From: Synechococcus sp. MEDNS5 | Lineage (GTDB): Bacteria; Cyanobacteriota; Cyanobacteriia; PCC-6307; Cyanobiaceae | Length of the DNA stretch: 64,000 nucleotides | Assembly: GCF_014279875.1 (NCBI RefSeq) | Contig: NZ_CP047952.1 | Span: 248,001-312,000, forward strand | Reading direction: 5' to 3' | In this document: in pieces, positions 22,201 through 26,825 of the stretch | How the letters are laid out: every line of letters begins with the position of its first letter | Numbering within the stretch: the first letter of the stretch is position 1 | The notes under the pieces: model-generated | Told to the model about the DNA's origin: nothing | Databases searched by the model: none | Seen by the model: only the letters and a program-made list of their open reading frames with translations | Position numbers and translations under genes: made by a program

Positions 22201-25200
22201 TCGCTCAGGGATGAACCACCGGTGCCACCACCGCCCCCCACCGACTGGAGGAATAAGCCGTCGGCTGAAGACCCGCTGGTCGCGATGTTGCCCCCATAGC
22301 CGACAGACACCGCACTGGCGTTACCACCGCCTCCTCCGTTGCCTGAGACGCTGACACTGGCACCGAAGCTGAAGCTCGAATTTCCGGAATCGGAGGAGCT
22401 GTCACCACTGCTCGAGCTTGAACTCGACGATGAACTTGAGTTCCCTGATGGAGCGGATGCACTCGAACGTGTGGTGGTGCTTCCACCAGTACCACCGCCG
22501 CCGCCGATGGATTGGGCGATGAAGCCGGCTGCATTGTCACCCAGGGTGACGATGTCGGCCAAGGAATTAACTGTGACGGCTCCAGCATTGCCACCGGCGC
22601 CACCGCGGGCGCCCATGCTGAAGTTGACGTTGAGTGCACCACCCTGATTGTCAGTGCTCGCCCCACCACCTGCACCACCGCCGCCGCCGACAGACTGTGC
22701 CAAGAAGCCGATGGCGCTGTCACCGGCAGTCGTGATCGTGAGATCGAGGGGATTGGTCGTTCCATTCCCAACCCTTACTGCGCCTGAATTTCCGGCGGTA
22801 CCACCACCTCCTCCGAGAATGGCGCTGGCTCCAAACGAATAGCTGGATTCACTTTTGTTGTAACTCCTGTTGCTGGCACTACCGCCAGCACCTCCACCAC
22901 CGCCAACCGATTGGGCAACTAATCCATAGGCAAGCGCACCTTTAGTTTGAATGGTGAGATTGTTGCCGGTGGTGTCTGGCTGAACCGTCACATTGCCGGA
23001 CGTTGCACCAGTCCCTCCGGTGCCGCCCAGATTGACGTTGATGCTGCCTTGGATTGTGTCGTCTCCTTCTTTCGAAGCGGTGAGATTGAAGGATTCGCTG
23101 TTGCCACCAGCACCACCACCGCCACCAACGGATTGGGCGAGTAGACCAGTTGCCTGTTGGCCGGTGGTGCTGATGGCACCGGACACATTGACAACGACAT
23201 TTCCTGCGGAGCCGCCAGGGCCTCCAGCACTTGCAATATTGGCTCCAAGACTGATTGGACTGCCTGATTTAGAAACGGTGGCTGAATAGTTAGCCGTGGA
23301 GCCACCCGTTCCGCCACCGCCACCGATGGACTGCGCAAGGATGCCGTAAGCGAAGTCGCCGGTGACAGTGCCACCTGAGGTTTCAGCACCAGTAGTTATG
23401 GCGCTGCTCGACGAGACCGTCACATTGCCCGCTGAACTTCCGGCACCACCAGAGCCGCCCAGGTTGACCCCCGCCGTGATGGCGACTTCATCGGAATTGG
23501 TGGCGGTGGCTTGCAGGTTGAGGACATTCCCGCCTGAACCGCCACCGCCCCCGATCGACTGGGCAACGATGCCAGCGGCGTAGTTACCGAGGGTTGTAAT
23601 TGTTTCAGCGGTGTTGAGGACGGTGACGTTGCTGCCCCGACCACCTGCGGCACCAGTGCCACCGATGTTGACGCCGACATTGATCGATGGATCGGTTTTT
23701 GATGCAGAGAGAGACGCATTGATCGAACCACCGCCGCTGCCACCACCACCACCCACGGATTGGGCATAGATGCCATAGGAGAACTCTCCGTAAATGGTGT
23801 TGTCGTTATTAACGCCGGTGCTGATTGAGCCCGAGTTGGTCACGGTGACATCACCACCGTTGGATCCACTGCCACCATCTCCGCCTACGTTGGCACCTGC
23901 ATTGATAGTTTTTCCGCCTGAGGAAAGGTTGGCTTGAACATTGACAACCTGGCCGCCAGCGCCACCGCCACCGCCAAGTGATTGGGCATAGATCGCTGAA
24001 CTTTGACTATCCAGTGTGGTGATCGCACCGGAGTTTGTAACTGTTACGGATCCACCGATGCCACCACTGCTTCCACGACCACCGAGGCTGACGCCGAGGT
24101 TGACAGAATCGCCTTGAGACAGACTTAATCCACCAGACCAGGCATTGCCACCAGCACCACCACCGCCACCAACGGATTGGGCGAAGATTCCGTAAGAGTT
24201 GCTTCCGTAAATCTCTTCGTCGAAAAGTGCACCGGTATTAATGGTGGCATTGTTGGAGATCGAAACTGAATTGGCACTTGCTCCTGTGCCTCCCTCGCCT
24301 CCAATGTTGACGCCCATATTCACGGCGGTTCCGCCATCGCCGCCTGCAATTGCTGCCTGAATATTGAGAACGTTGCCGCCGACTCCACCGCCACCACCAA
24401 TGGATTGACCGAGAATTCCACTGGCGAAATCACCCAGTGTTCTGATCGAAGTGCCGGTGTTGGTGATTGAAACCCTGCCAGCAGTACCGCCAGTGCCGCC
24501 GCCGCCACCAATATTCACAGCTGCGTTGACCGCTGGATCACCTCCAAAGCCTGCGGAGAGTTGGGCATTAATGGCACTACCGCCAGCACCTCCACCACCG
24601 CCAATGGACTGGGCAAAGATGCCGGTGCCGTAGCTGCCGTACAGGGTGTCGCTGCTGACTGCACCTGTACTGAGGTTGCCGCTGCTTGTAACCGTGACAT
24701 CACCGCCGTTACCGCCGCCGCGACCCTTTCCACCGACAGCCGCACCAGCATTAATTGATGTGCCATCGCCTGATCCCGCGAGCTGCACATTGATCACACG
24801 GCCGCCGGAGCCACCTCCACCACCCAGAGATTGGGCATAGAGCGCTGCGGCTTGATCACCACGGGTGGTGATGTCACCGGTGTTATTGACCGTCACAGCT
24901 CCGCTGTTACCGCCAGTGCTTCCGTTTCCGCCCAGGCTGACTCCGACATTGACGGATGCGCTCTGGGAGAGAGCCAGGTTGCCGGCTATGGCCTCGCCAC
25001 CTGAGCCACCGCCACCACCCACGGATTGGGCATAGATGCCGTAGGCGTTGCCGCCATAAATCACATCATCGGTGAACAGCGTTCCGGTGGAGATGTTGGC
25101 GTTGTTGGTGACCGATACATTCCCAGCGGATGCACCCGTGCCCCCATCGCCGCCGAGGGTTACGCCAACCGTAATGGCCGTATCACTTCCTGAACCCTGA

Positions 25201-26825
25201 ATGTTGAGAGCAGAGCCCCCCGTACCACCGCCACCACCAACGGACTGAGCCAGGATTCCTGTGGCGAAGTCGCCGAGAGTCGACAGGCTTGTCGCAGTAT
25301 TGACGAGAGTGACATTGCCGGCGGTGTTCCCTGAGCCACCTTGGCCTCCTACAGCTGCTCCTGCAGAAACGGCAACATCTCCTCCAGCTGTGATGTTGGC
25401 CTGCAGGACAGAGCCACCTGTGCCCCCGCCCCCGCCAACAGACTGTCCGAAGAGGCCGTAGGAATAGGCCCCAGCGATGTAATCACGACCCAGTGCAGAC
25501 GACGACATCACGCTGCCCGTACTGATGTTGGCGCTGTTGGTTAGAGCAACATTGCCTGCACGCCCACCGGAACCACCTTTGCCACCCACGGTGGCTTGGG
25601 CACTAATGGGAACACCGTCAGCGCTGATGGCTAAGGACGCTGTGAGCGCTGAGCCTCCAGCTCCGCCTGAACCACCCACGGATTGGGCATAAATAGCTGG
25701 CGCTTGACTCCCTCGCGTCGTGATCGAAGTGCCACTGTTGACAACGGTCACGTTCCCTGACGTGTTGCCGCTACCTCCCTTACCTCCAACAGCAGCACCG
25801 GCATTCACGGATGCTCCTTGTGCGGAGAAGGAGAGTTGTCCGGTTAGGGCATTACCACCTGATCCGCCACCGCCACCGACAGATTGGGCAAAGATGCCTC
25901 CAGCGTTATCGCTTGTGGTGTCGATCACACCCGAGTTCGTCACTGAGACATTGCCGGAACGACCACCGCTGCCACCACCACCACCCACGGTGGCGCCAGC
26001 GTTGACTGCGGCACCCTGCCCTGTGAAGGCCAGTTGGAGATTGAGTGCAGAACCTCCGGAACCACCAGAGCCACCGACCGACTGGGCGAAGAGAGCGGCT
26101 GCGTTACTTCCGAAAGTGGTGATGGCACCGCTGTTGTTGACCGTGACGTTGCCTGCAGTGGCGCCACTGCCTGCCGTTCCGCCGACGCTGGCACTGGCAT
26201 TCACCGAGGCACCCTGACCGCTGATGGACAACTGCCCGGCGATTGCGTTCCCCCCATCACCGCCTGATCCACCAACAGATTGAGCAAACAAACCTCTGGA
26301 GCTGTCGCCGAAGGTGCTCAGCACAGAGGAATTGCTCACTGTGACGTTGCCACCACTGCCGCCGCGCCCCCCATCACCACCGAGGGTCACTCCAGCGTTG
26401 ACGCCAGCAAAGTAGCCTCCAGCAACTTGGAAGTTCATGGCACTGCCGCCTGCGCCGCCGCCACCGCCTACCGACTGTGCGTAGAGAGCTGTGGACAGAT
26501 TCTTGAGCGTGGTGATGCTTGCGCCCGATGACGTCACGCTCACGGAGCTGCCACTGCCCCCACCACTGCCACTGCCTCCAACCGCCGCATTGGCATTTAC
26601 AGCTGCAGCGCCAACGGATGCGGACGCACTAATCGCGTTACCACCTGAACCACCGCCACCTCCGACGGACTGGGCAAAGATTCCGTAAGAGCGAACCTGC
26701 TCGGTTCGAATGATGCTGCCGCTATTCACCGTCACGGCGCCAGCATTTCCGCCCCCTGCCCCGCTTCCGCCAACGGTGGCCCCCACATTGATGCCGGCTC
26801 CTCCACCGGAGGCTTGGATGTTCAC
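1227..26825 (-). CDS. Giant autotransporter: repeat passenger and C-terminal beta-barrel (3' fragment of a frameshifted gene)
   Basis: This frame codes for 8,532 aa from a GTG at 26825, but it is open and in register back to about 27005, so it is really the continuation of the 26822-29839 frame. I count about 129 repeats of roughly 55-80 residues. Each has a beta-rich half (V-T-V-x-N-x-G-x-I-x-T-x-G-x-x-S-x-G-I) ending in (A/L)QS(I/V)GGGGG and then a variable Gly/Ser-rich loop, the pattern expected of a beta-solenoid passenger. After about 2.9 kb the repeats stop. A linker follows, then a C-terminal barrel of about 300 aa from KWRSWVNAGG (near 2140), with alternating amphipathic strands and a terminal GGGFRWKF, as in the autotransporter (PF03797) family. 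Role by family: the barrel inserts in the outer membrane and the passenger is displayed. The adhesin, S-layer-like or anti-grazing functions remain guesses. Cysteines are almost absent (two near 7.76-7.80 kb, two before the barrel). Confidence 0.85.
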   Translation of the reverse strand: MNIQASGGGAGINVGATVGGSGAGGGNAGAVTVNSGSIIRTEQVRSYGIFAQSVGGGGGSGGNAISASASVGAAAVNANAAVGGSGSGGGSGSSVSVTSSGASITTLKNLSTALYAQSVGGGGGAGGSAMNFQVAGGYFAGVNAGVTLGGDGGRGGSGGNVTVSNSSVLSTFGDSSRGLFAQSVGGSGGDGGNAIAGQLSISGQGASVNASASVGGTAGSGATAGNVTVNNSGAITTFGSNAAALFAQSVGGSGGSGGSALNLQLAFTGQGAAVNAGATVGGGGGSGGRSGNVSVTNSGVIDTTSDNAGGIFAQSVGGGGGSGGNALTGQLSFSAQGASVNAGAAVGGKGGSGNTSGNVTVVNSGTSITTRGSQAPAIYAQSVGGSGGAGGSALTASLAISADGVPISAQATVGGKGGSGGRAGNVALTNSANISTGSVMSSSALGRDYIAGAYSYGLFGQSVGGGGGTGGSVLQANITAGGDVAVSAGAAVGGQGGSGNTAGNVTLVNTATSLSTLGDFATGILAQSVGGGGGTGGSALNIQGSGSDTAITVGVTLGGDGGTGASAGNVSVTNNANISTGTLFTDDVIYGGNAYGIYAQSVGGGGGSGGEAIAGNLALSQSASVNVGVSLGGNGSTGGNSGAVTVNNTGDITTRGDQAAALYAQSLGGGGGSGGRVINVQLAGSGDGTSINAGAAVGGKGRGGGNGGDVTVTSSGNLSTGAVSSDTLYGSYGTGIFAQSIGGGGGAGGSAINAQLSAGFGGDPAVNAAVNIGGGGGTGGTAGRVSITNTGTSIRTLGDFASGILGQSIGGGGGVGGNVLNIQAAIAGGDGGTAVNMGVNIGGEGGTGASANSVSISNNATINTGALFDEEIYGSNSYGIFAQSVGGGGGAGGNAWSGGLSLSQGDSVNLGVSLGGRGSSGGIGGSVTVTNSGAITTLDSQSSAIYAQSLGGGGGAGGQVVNVQANLSSGGKTINAGANVGGDGGSGSNGGDVTVTNSGSISTGVNNDNTIYGEFSYGIYAQSVGGGGGSGGGSINASLSASKTDPSINVGVNIGGTGAAGGRGSNVTVLNTAETITTLGNYAAGIVAQSIGGGGGSGGNVLNLQATATNSDEVAITAGVNLGGSGGAGSSAGNVTVSSSSAITTGAETSGGTVTGDFAYGILAQSIGGGGGTGGSTANYSATVSKSGSPISLGANIASAGGPGGSAGNVVVNVSGAISTTGQQATGLLAQSVGGGGGAGGNSESFNLTASKEGDDTIQGSINVNLGGTGGTGATSGNVTVQPDTTGNNLTIQTKGALAYGLVAQSVGGGGGAGGSASNRSYNKSESSYSFGASAILGGGGGTAGNSGAVRVGNGTTNPLDLTITTAGDSAIGFLAQSVGGGGGAGGGASTDNQGGALNVNFSMGARGGAGGNAGAVTVNSLADIVTLGDNAAGFIAQSIGGGGGTGGSTTTRSSASAPSGNSSSSSSSSSSSGDSSSDSGNSSFSFGASVSVSGNGGGGGNASAVSVGYGGNIATSGSSADGLFLQSVGGGGGTGGSSLSDASASGGSSVSGSVSFAMGGSGGSGGSGGSVSLIGLDPINVLTRGDSSVGITLQSLGGGGGRAGDVKTTTSTDSNANFTFGASAGVGGSGGSGGSASNVSFGSSSNVINSAITTFGDNATALLLQSVGGGGGIGSTTNNGSSAGNLSVSFGLGGKGGNGGGAGSVNLFADGTFLTSGQYATGVLLQSVGGGGGAGGSVTSNASSQAKTANSEFSFGASAGVAGEGGGGGSGGSINGSLVGQVITQGDQSFALFGQSVGGGGGAGGSVTQAQSSAGGANISASASFAMGASGGDGGDGGNINLSVPGRLVVSTGNSALGTGDGATGILLQSIGGGGGQGGSITGSNATTNASNTNFSFGGQVSLAGQGGAGGSGGSVQLGSSGQRADLGIQTAGDNASGLFLQSVGGGGGVGGSVNSASAAAGNLSASFSMGGAGGSGGSANTVNLFADGTFLTAGKSSYGILLQSVGGGGGQGGSVTSNASSQAKTANSVFSFGASAGVSGSGGGGGSGGAVGGSIAGTIKTLGDGSIGLFAQSVGGGGGAAGSVTNAGSAGGANISASASFAMGASGGIGGQGGSINFAVPSRLVVSTGNSALGTGDGATGILLQSIGGGGGQGGSITGSNATTNASNTNFSFGGQVSLAGQGGAGGSGGSVQLGSSGQRADLGIQTAGDNASGLFLQSVGGGGGVGGSVNSASAAAGNLSASFSMGGAGGSGGSANTVNLFADGTFLTAGKSSYGILLQSVGGGGGQGGSVTSNASSQAKTANSVFSFGASAGVSGSGGGGGSGGAVGGSIAGTIKTLGDGSIGLFAQSVGGGGGAAGSVTNAGSAGGANISASASFAMGASGGIGGQGGSINFAVPSRLVVSTGNSALGTGDGATGILLQSIGGGGGQGGSITGSNATTNASNTNFSFGGQVSLAGQGGAGGSGGSVQLGSSGQRADLGIQTAGDNASGLFLQSVGGGGGVGGSVNSASAAAGNLSASFSMGGAGGSGGSANTVNLFADGTFLTAGKSSYGILLQSVGGGGGQGGSVTSNASSQAKTANSVFSFGASAGVSGSGGGGGSGGAVGGSIAGTIKTLGDGSIGLFAQSVGGGGGAAGSVTNAGSAGGANISASASFAMGASGGIGGQGGSINFAVPSRLVVSTGNSALGTGDGATGILLQSIGGGGGQGGSITGSNATTNASNTNFSFGGGVSLAGTGASGGVGGSVQLGSSGQRADLGIQTAGDNASGLFLQSVGGGGGVGGSVNSASAAAGNLSASFSMGGAGGSGGSANTVNLFADGTFLTAGKSSYGILLQSVGGGGGQGGSVTSNASASADSANSVFSFGASGAIGANGGGGAWGQTVNASLSGLIVTEGDSSIGLFAQSIGGGGGAGGSVTNDATGSGNASITASASFAMGGAGGSGGSGGRVNLFTPEALSIATGNSTAGSGDGAHGILLQSVGGGGGTAGSVIGSNVSTTASNTNFSFGASGTVTTDGGNGGMGSDVQLGSGSQVADLTVQTAGDNAIGVFLQSIGGGGGAGGSVNSAASSGGNLSAAFAMGGDGGSGGIASNVSLFADATVVTGGNVSHGLLLQSIGGGGGQGGSITSNASASADSANSSFAFGASGGVGGSGGNGGQAGAVEALLNGAITTGGDQSMGVLLQSIGGGGGSGGAVTSAASGGGNASYSAGAGFSMGGSGGSGASGNRVTLQNGPSDTLTVVTSGTGSNGILLQSIGGGGGQGGSVTEQASNSTTNAQLGGLASSVSGSGGGGGRAGVVNLNMGNLRIGTSGDNAKGLIAQSIGGGGGSAGSSTNNVQGGDVGLSVAIGASGGAGGDGNIINITTRDGLISTSGNASTAMFIQSVGGGGGDATSFVNGTGNSTLSLNGTIGGSGGSGGSGGAVTVSNAARLQTTGDNSIGLYVQSIGGGGGATSLAAPGSDSNNSFSGSLQVGSSGGSGGEGGTVNVSNSGVIVTTGSQSHGLLSQSIGGGGGRVSVNSAIDTEGTTASLSFGGSGGDGGNAGNVTVNNSGSITATGDAAYGLYAQSVGGGGGSLSSTAPLSVSLGGSGGGGGNSGNITITNDGTITTTGTNGIGIMALAIGGGGGDVGSTRDALSLGASGGNGGSAANITITNRGAIETFGKGSYGVVAKSIGGGGGRATASINQGTISLGGSGGAGGNSGSVVLTNTGNIATYGPSSIPVYLHSIGGGGGDAQSGFGDAVLGSNGAEGQSGTTRLINTGTLVSNDQFSPAILYQAIGGGGGSLDSANGTVALGSRNAEGLQNGEAMSLVNRGTLITLADYSPAMFTQSIGGGGGRVAQTQGGAVSLGSVSGSSSADLSGAAISIQSNGDQLITRGDFSPAISAQSIGGGGGWVGPVEGDLLLGAINSTSAMNGGAISLTNNATIITTGNTSAGITLQSIGGGGGYTGAVNGNASMGSLSSGGAQNADAVTLTNTSSILSTGNFSPLINLQSIGGGGGRAGSINRTLNLGAVNLFGTANAGDVSMTLSGEALTSTGAASPALVAQSIGGGGGSTAQVTGNVTMGASGSGSANAGNVVVTNRSQISTEGADSMGLLAQSIGGGGGLAGQTYGDALILGGSMSGSSQGGSVTVTNNAVITTLGVNAAGLVAQSIGGGGGAAAKVTGTLSRLGASGSTLANAGAVTVRNSAVLQTSGNGSPALLLQSIAGGGGVIAETNALSSYDVTLAGSDLGQAIAGDVTLNNTGNAIVTAGAYSPGLIAQSIGGGGGWSLLRSSPDAQLGSQGGSSLGAGNVSVINNSTIITTEDYSTGAVIQTIGGGGGVTGNALGNVTLGASGISGALSAGAVSLRQSGNIGTSGLNSAALVVQSIGGGGGLGGQVLGNAVLGMSSTSSGVATAGDLSAVTEADRLFTRGDSSPAMVIQSIGGGGGWLGDVGGNARLGDDMGGATSSGAITLTNTVTTIVTQGQNSTGLLAQSIAGGGGFTGITSGDVLTLGGTLNANSVSSASNVALTSRSSIATQGLNAAALVVQSIGGGGGASATDSGNEVILGADASEASNARAQGGAITLTNSGDLLTAANGSAGLIAQSIGGGGGYISQTAGTDEYTVRVGSRGSVTANAGDVTINNTASRLETLKDFSPVFTVQSIGGGGGYALVSAQSLASTRIGASNNSANANGGAIEVTNTANLVSSGETSAALTVQSIGGGGGVISSASNGLLLGGLNLTGNASGGSVSVTNSGSVLTLGNVSSGMLAQSIGGGGGSVAASDSGDVRLGGAIANSEGSQSAEDVSVNNRGLAIETRGAGSFALIAQTIGGGGGYLGSSAKTTKLGGVNLSNTQAGNVSVTNTSTITTSGNAATVLLAQSIGGGGGVVSLTNGNEVILGGDDLSNASSGDITITNSGDLSSTGITSPLLTVQTLGGGGGFTTTYANTVKQAPLTLGDLNSLNTNAGDLTITNSGNLISTGTSSTGLIAQSIGGGGGNIRRLGQQQLANNLVLGAEGLVNGSGGSISLRNSGALIQTEGDYARPMLVQSIGGGGGWVAGNVSSNTTSQLGAKGSSGTLAAGDLTITNGADIITTGLSAAGITAQSIGGGGGVIGNRAGSISMGMLDSTGLASGGSLDLTNTGSISTSGNGAAGLIAQSIGGGGGLANQIYGDLDLGLDGSGGSVTANGGDVSVTNRGAAIVTRGEGSPALVSQSIGGGGGYLGSQQTMNRGGRLGSGAYDRNRLTEVPIPQLGSDYTLNSGAVDLTNRAEILTNGGTSPGVIAQSVAGGGGVTGLILDGILTNGMNGPGRASAGDVSVDNSGQVITNGIGSSALLAQSIGGGGGFSSADSNDELFLGALYAQLAEAGDVSVTNSGNLQTSGVGSIGLLAQSIGGGGGANAYVNPDTSLSSSDRLYLSSYFSNEGNSGDVTITNTSTLIRTNANSSPGMLVQSVAGGGGWSALVGETTANARLGSRSGTNAKAGDLGVTNSADVVTVGSDSHAIRLQSVGGGGGAISAYTNEIRMGSLDAAGNLSGGSISLLNSGSVGTSGDTSVGVNVLSLGGGGGTVFGGASQRVQMGTVTESAVVADAGSVNVQQTGALIRTEGDGSSGLAMMSNGGGGGFIANVRGDLNVGSQISSGSARGGAISAINSSRISTAGDYSPGLILLSTGGGGAITGSVGSTDQLVNVGSRGKAISDSGAISLNNTADITTVGIASPALLGQSIAGAGAYIPLSNTPNFIKLGSNGAGSSQAGDLTISTSGILQTEGIGSQALILQSIGSGGGFIGDVDLDASNSGAILMGSQGSVSASLADTAASWQQSWLNLLSSISTNENYELSFLDDIDLGLTALITGSGGGGDGGAINLDARGSQFSTKADNSSVVLAQSIGGGGGWVLIDEGSTYSLLGSLLSDGGDGGSITLTIDADLISQGDNSPVLVSQSIGGGGGYAGSSRYITRLGASQSSGNMASGAIEADYSGVISSSGNYGIGLVLQSVGGGGGMADNVDGAALLGATDITSSGSSLDGGAITGRSSGSISTQGNNAPGLLAQSIGGGGGRIGNVDGELQLGSDASSVSQSGGAVTITSSSSITTLGENSTGLLSQSVGGGGGIAGINTSLYSSWLGAETSSLSSGSAISLTSGGAIRTAGNNAAGLVAQSVGGGGGLAALLSEGVTGQSLILGSRTASGANSGAVTVTNNADVVTSGVASPAVLLQSLAGGGGAVQGLQSANSGLIQLGSSNSSSANAGAINFISNGGNTIATSGLRSTAAVLQSIGGGGGWSLVDSLSSATLGASDLSSGTGGAVSVILRGQLQTTGNISPGLVVQSIGAGGGFAGDLATDATLGSSGSSGNLGIAGNSGLLYPVACRFGSCPDQAVEQAILIDIQGDLITTGSTSPVMLVQAIGGGGGRLGTVGGNATLGMTNGSGNADGGAIRVISNAGASMTSTGDDSAALVVQSIGGGGGSVNSVAGDLILGGNGSGSLRAGAISLNGPFTAITQGAESPGVVLQSIGGGGGYAADVAGNQLNLGTVSIADTSAGNVQAISRNWQISTEGRNSPGLTLQSIGGGGGVGFTSSGSVSLGGDVVGTTTAGSVSLTSKFDSRIQTTGTSSPAVIAQSVGGGGGYVGGDGSGSAALVELGGAGQQVGSSGPVDLFFSSGSNLVTAGVQSQGVIAQSVGGGGGFTSQNGATIRLGMDGGVANSSNVAIDNRGRITTLGNNSEGVLAQSIGAGGGTAGASSSSLRLGAVNASGKAGDVVVNNQGGTISTAGLYSIGVVAQSVGAGGGRVGSASGSMTLGADNGRGDGGNVILNNAGGVIATSGDYSPTYLMQSVGGGGGMVGLGNSSGSGTVILGGNTNGTAGSGGTLTLIEGGGTLQATGAFSPGVIHQSIGGGGGWIGSVPAGTVQLGGLTTGTSTGADLALTLPFEVATFGANSPGAVLQSIGGGGGIVADVGGNVTIGGTQLAGVDASAGSLAYTQLSRSITTTGNDSPGVVLQSIGGGGGLLGAVDGSLTTGSTSALLSDVRAGAITASSGAPIATAGVSSPGFTIQSIGGSGGLIGSAPTAVSAGGSGFGDSRSGAIAFSNAGAISTTGDNSTGVILQSIAGGGLYTTSAGGNAINLGGSVIGNNDAESITFSTSAPIATGGSNSAAVVAQSIGGGGGAVFGLKGAEATTVNLGGDRATRNTGADLDLSIEDALSTFGALSPALIAQTIGGGGGYAPINSASATAGARTSTALDGGAININLSGELFTAGFGSDALLAQSIGGGGGLVGETSTALNLGNSNGGAGDAGDLSISSTGTITTTGDQSIGISAQSIGAGGGRAGTAGGSVTLGANGGRGNAGNVSLDLASNGGNGSVVTTGRQSPAFVLQSVGGGGGLVFPSSKTSSGNLLLGGGSLGSEGSGGSISFTAGGSSAITTTGTGSSGLTYQSIGGGGGYTGSTSADAQIGGLYRGTSTGASLTLSSQIDSATNGTDAAALMIQTLGGGGGRVGDVGGNANLGGTSALLGTPNGQSGNLEITLNSNLTSAGDRSAGAIIQTIGGGGGLAGAIGANANLGGLGRGNRSAGSLALSIDNRVGSAGSNSPALLAQSIGGGGGSLDTVAGNLSLGRNTTLTSPNSGNTSAAALSLSLNSGAQLFSSGNTSPAFIAQSIGGGGGFAASTTGSVQLGAGGTGTLNADASAGAISFSNTGAAISTSGNLSPAVVLQTIGGGGGYTTGGTSTSFSATGHAGTSTASADISASNSGIISTSGDNSFGLLLQTIGGGGGVSGSSSGSVSLNNTNTASNSGSISFSNTGTIATSGTGSHAVVAQTIAGGGGFVFGGVSKDDSTSLLGNPTGSSGDINIDNSGVITASGTNAVALLFQNATGGAFLYQNPDGSVSAITEGVIDGTSPAGEVVVRNSGVIQATGQGGVGITKSTNLLSSGNLRVENAAGAVIQGGDGGSAINLPTSRVERVNNYGTIIGGSDGTSPAITGPGGPDEINNYGEISGDIIIPGITRNIYNAPDARMESQLVDANGNVTLTQSGVINPNGEYRIGNLVVNANYDTTDTSLYEADLVLRSGETDNLTTNFRANLNGTVELLANQVGQAMPGTFISEGIVDAKQGITIGDLKLVAPKSAVASFSFDLIDNNQDLSFLYTVDYAPSGLDPNSTAVGQAINDIQAAGSTNKFESTAALIFAQETTNDLNSLYRQLSGATSAAFPQATITAGLGFQQDVNNALDSAILNQLQRCIAEVQQLQPDQDYTGDPADCGKWRSWVNAGGSGATTPASGSSDQAGYNTTAFNTTIGADTLIGSNTLVGIAGRFDNLWTTTGEPNTFGETEGWSGMLYAKQRLGSATWLTGTFGAGGFNTDITRQVNIPGYPATENATSNSTALGGTLQISQVINTGNRGSLIPSLGLSWLQLNQNSYSESTSSNNRAYQQPGNPLIAYPDPGKASYSLRYDNVSYSSVPLELALEFKQPFQTNGMTVIPRVSVGYAWDLGNTNRDLTAQFTAAPGSSFTVAGVTAPSSWWNIGLGLDVVMNDKLSLYVNGLGQLSPGSTESINYGGGFRWKF
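18281..21270 (-). repeat. Near-perfect 831-bp (277-codon) tandem repeat, about 3.6 copies
   Basis: The same sequence returns at 18294, 19125, 19956 and 20787, with a constant 831-bp step. Each unit encodes four QS(I/V)GGGGG repeats, so the amplified module is a four-repeat block. The three copies from about 18640 to 21270 look identical base for base. The copy at the low-coordinate (C-terminal) end differs in a patch near 18575-18640 (FGGGVSLAGTGASGG instead of FGGQVSLAGQGGAGG) and diverges below about 18281. Identity stops abruptly near 21270. Confidence 0.9.

Noticed and set aside
1490-26700. Dozens of open frames of 60-375 codons on both strands inside the giant gene
   Set aside because: All are low-complexity Pro/Ala/Thr/Gly shadows of the Gly-rich coding frame. 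None has a recognisable domain or a consistent ribosome-binding site.
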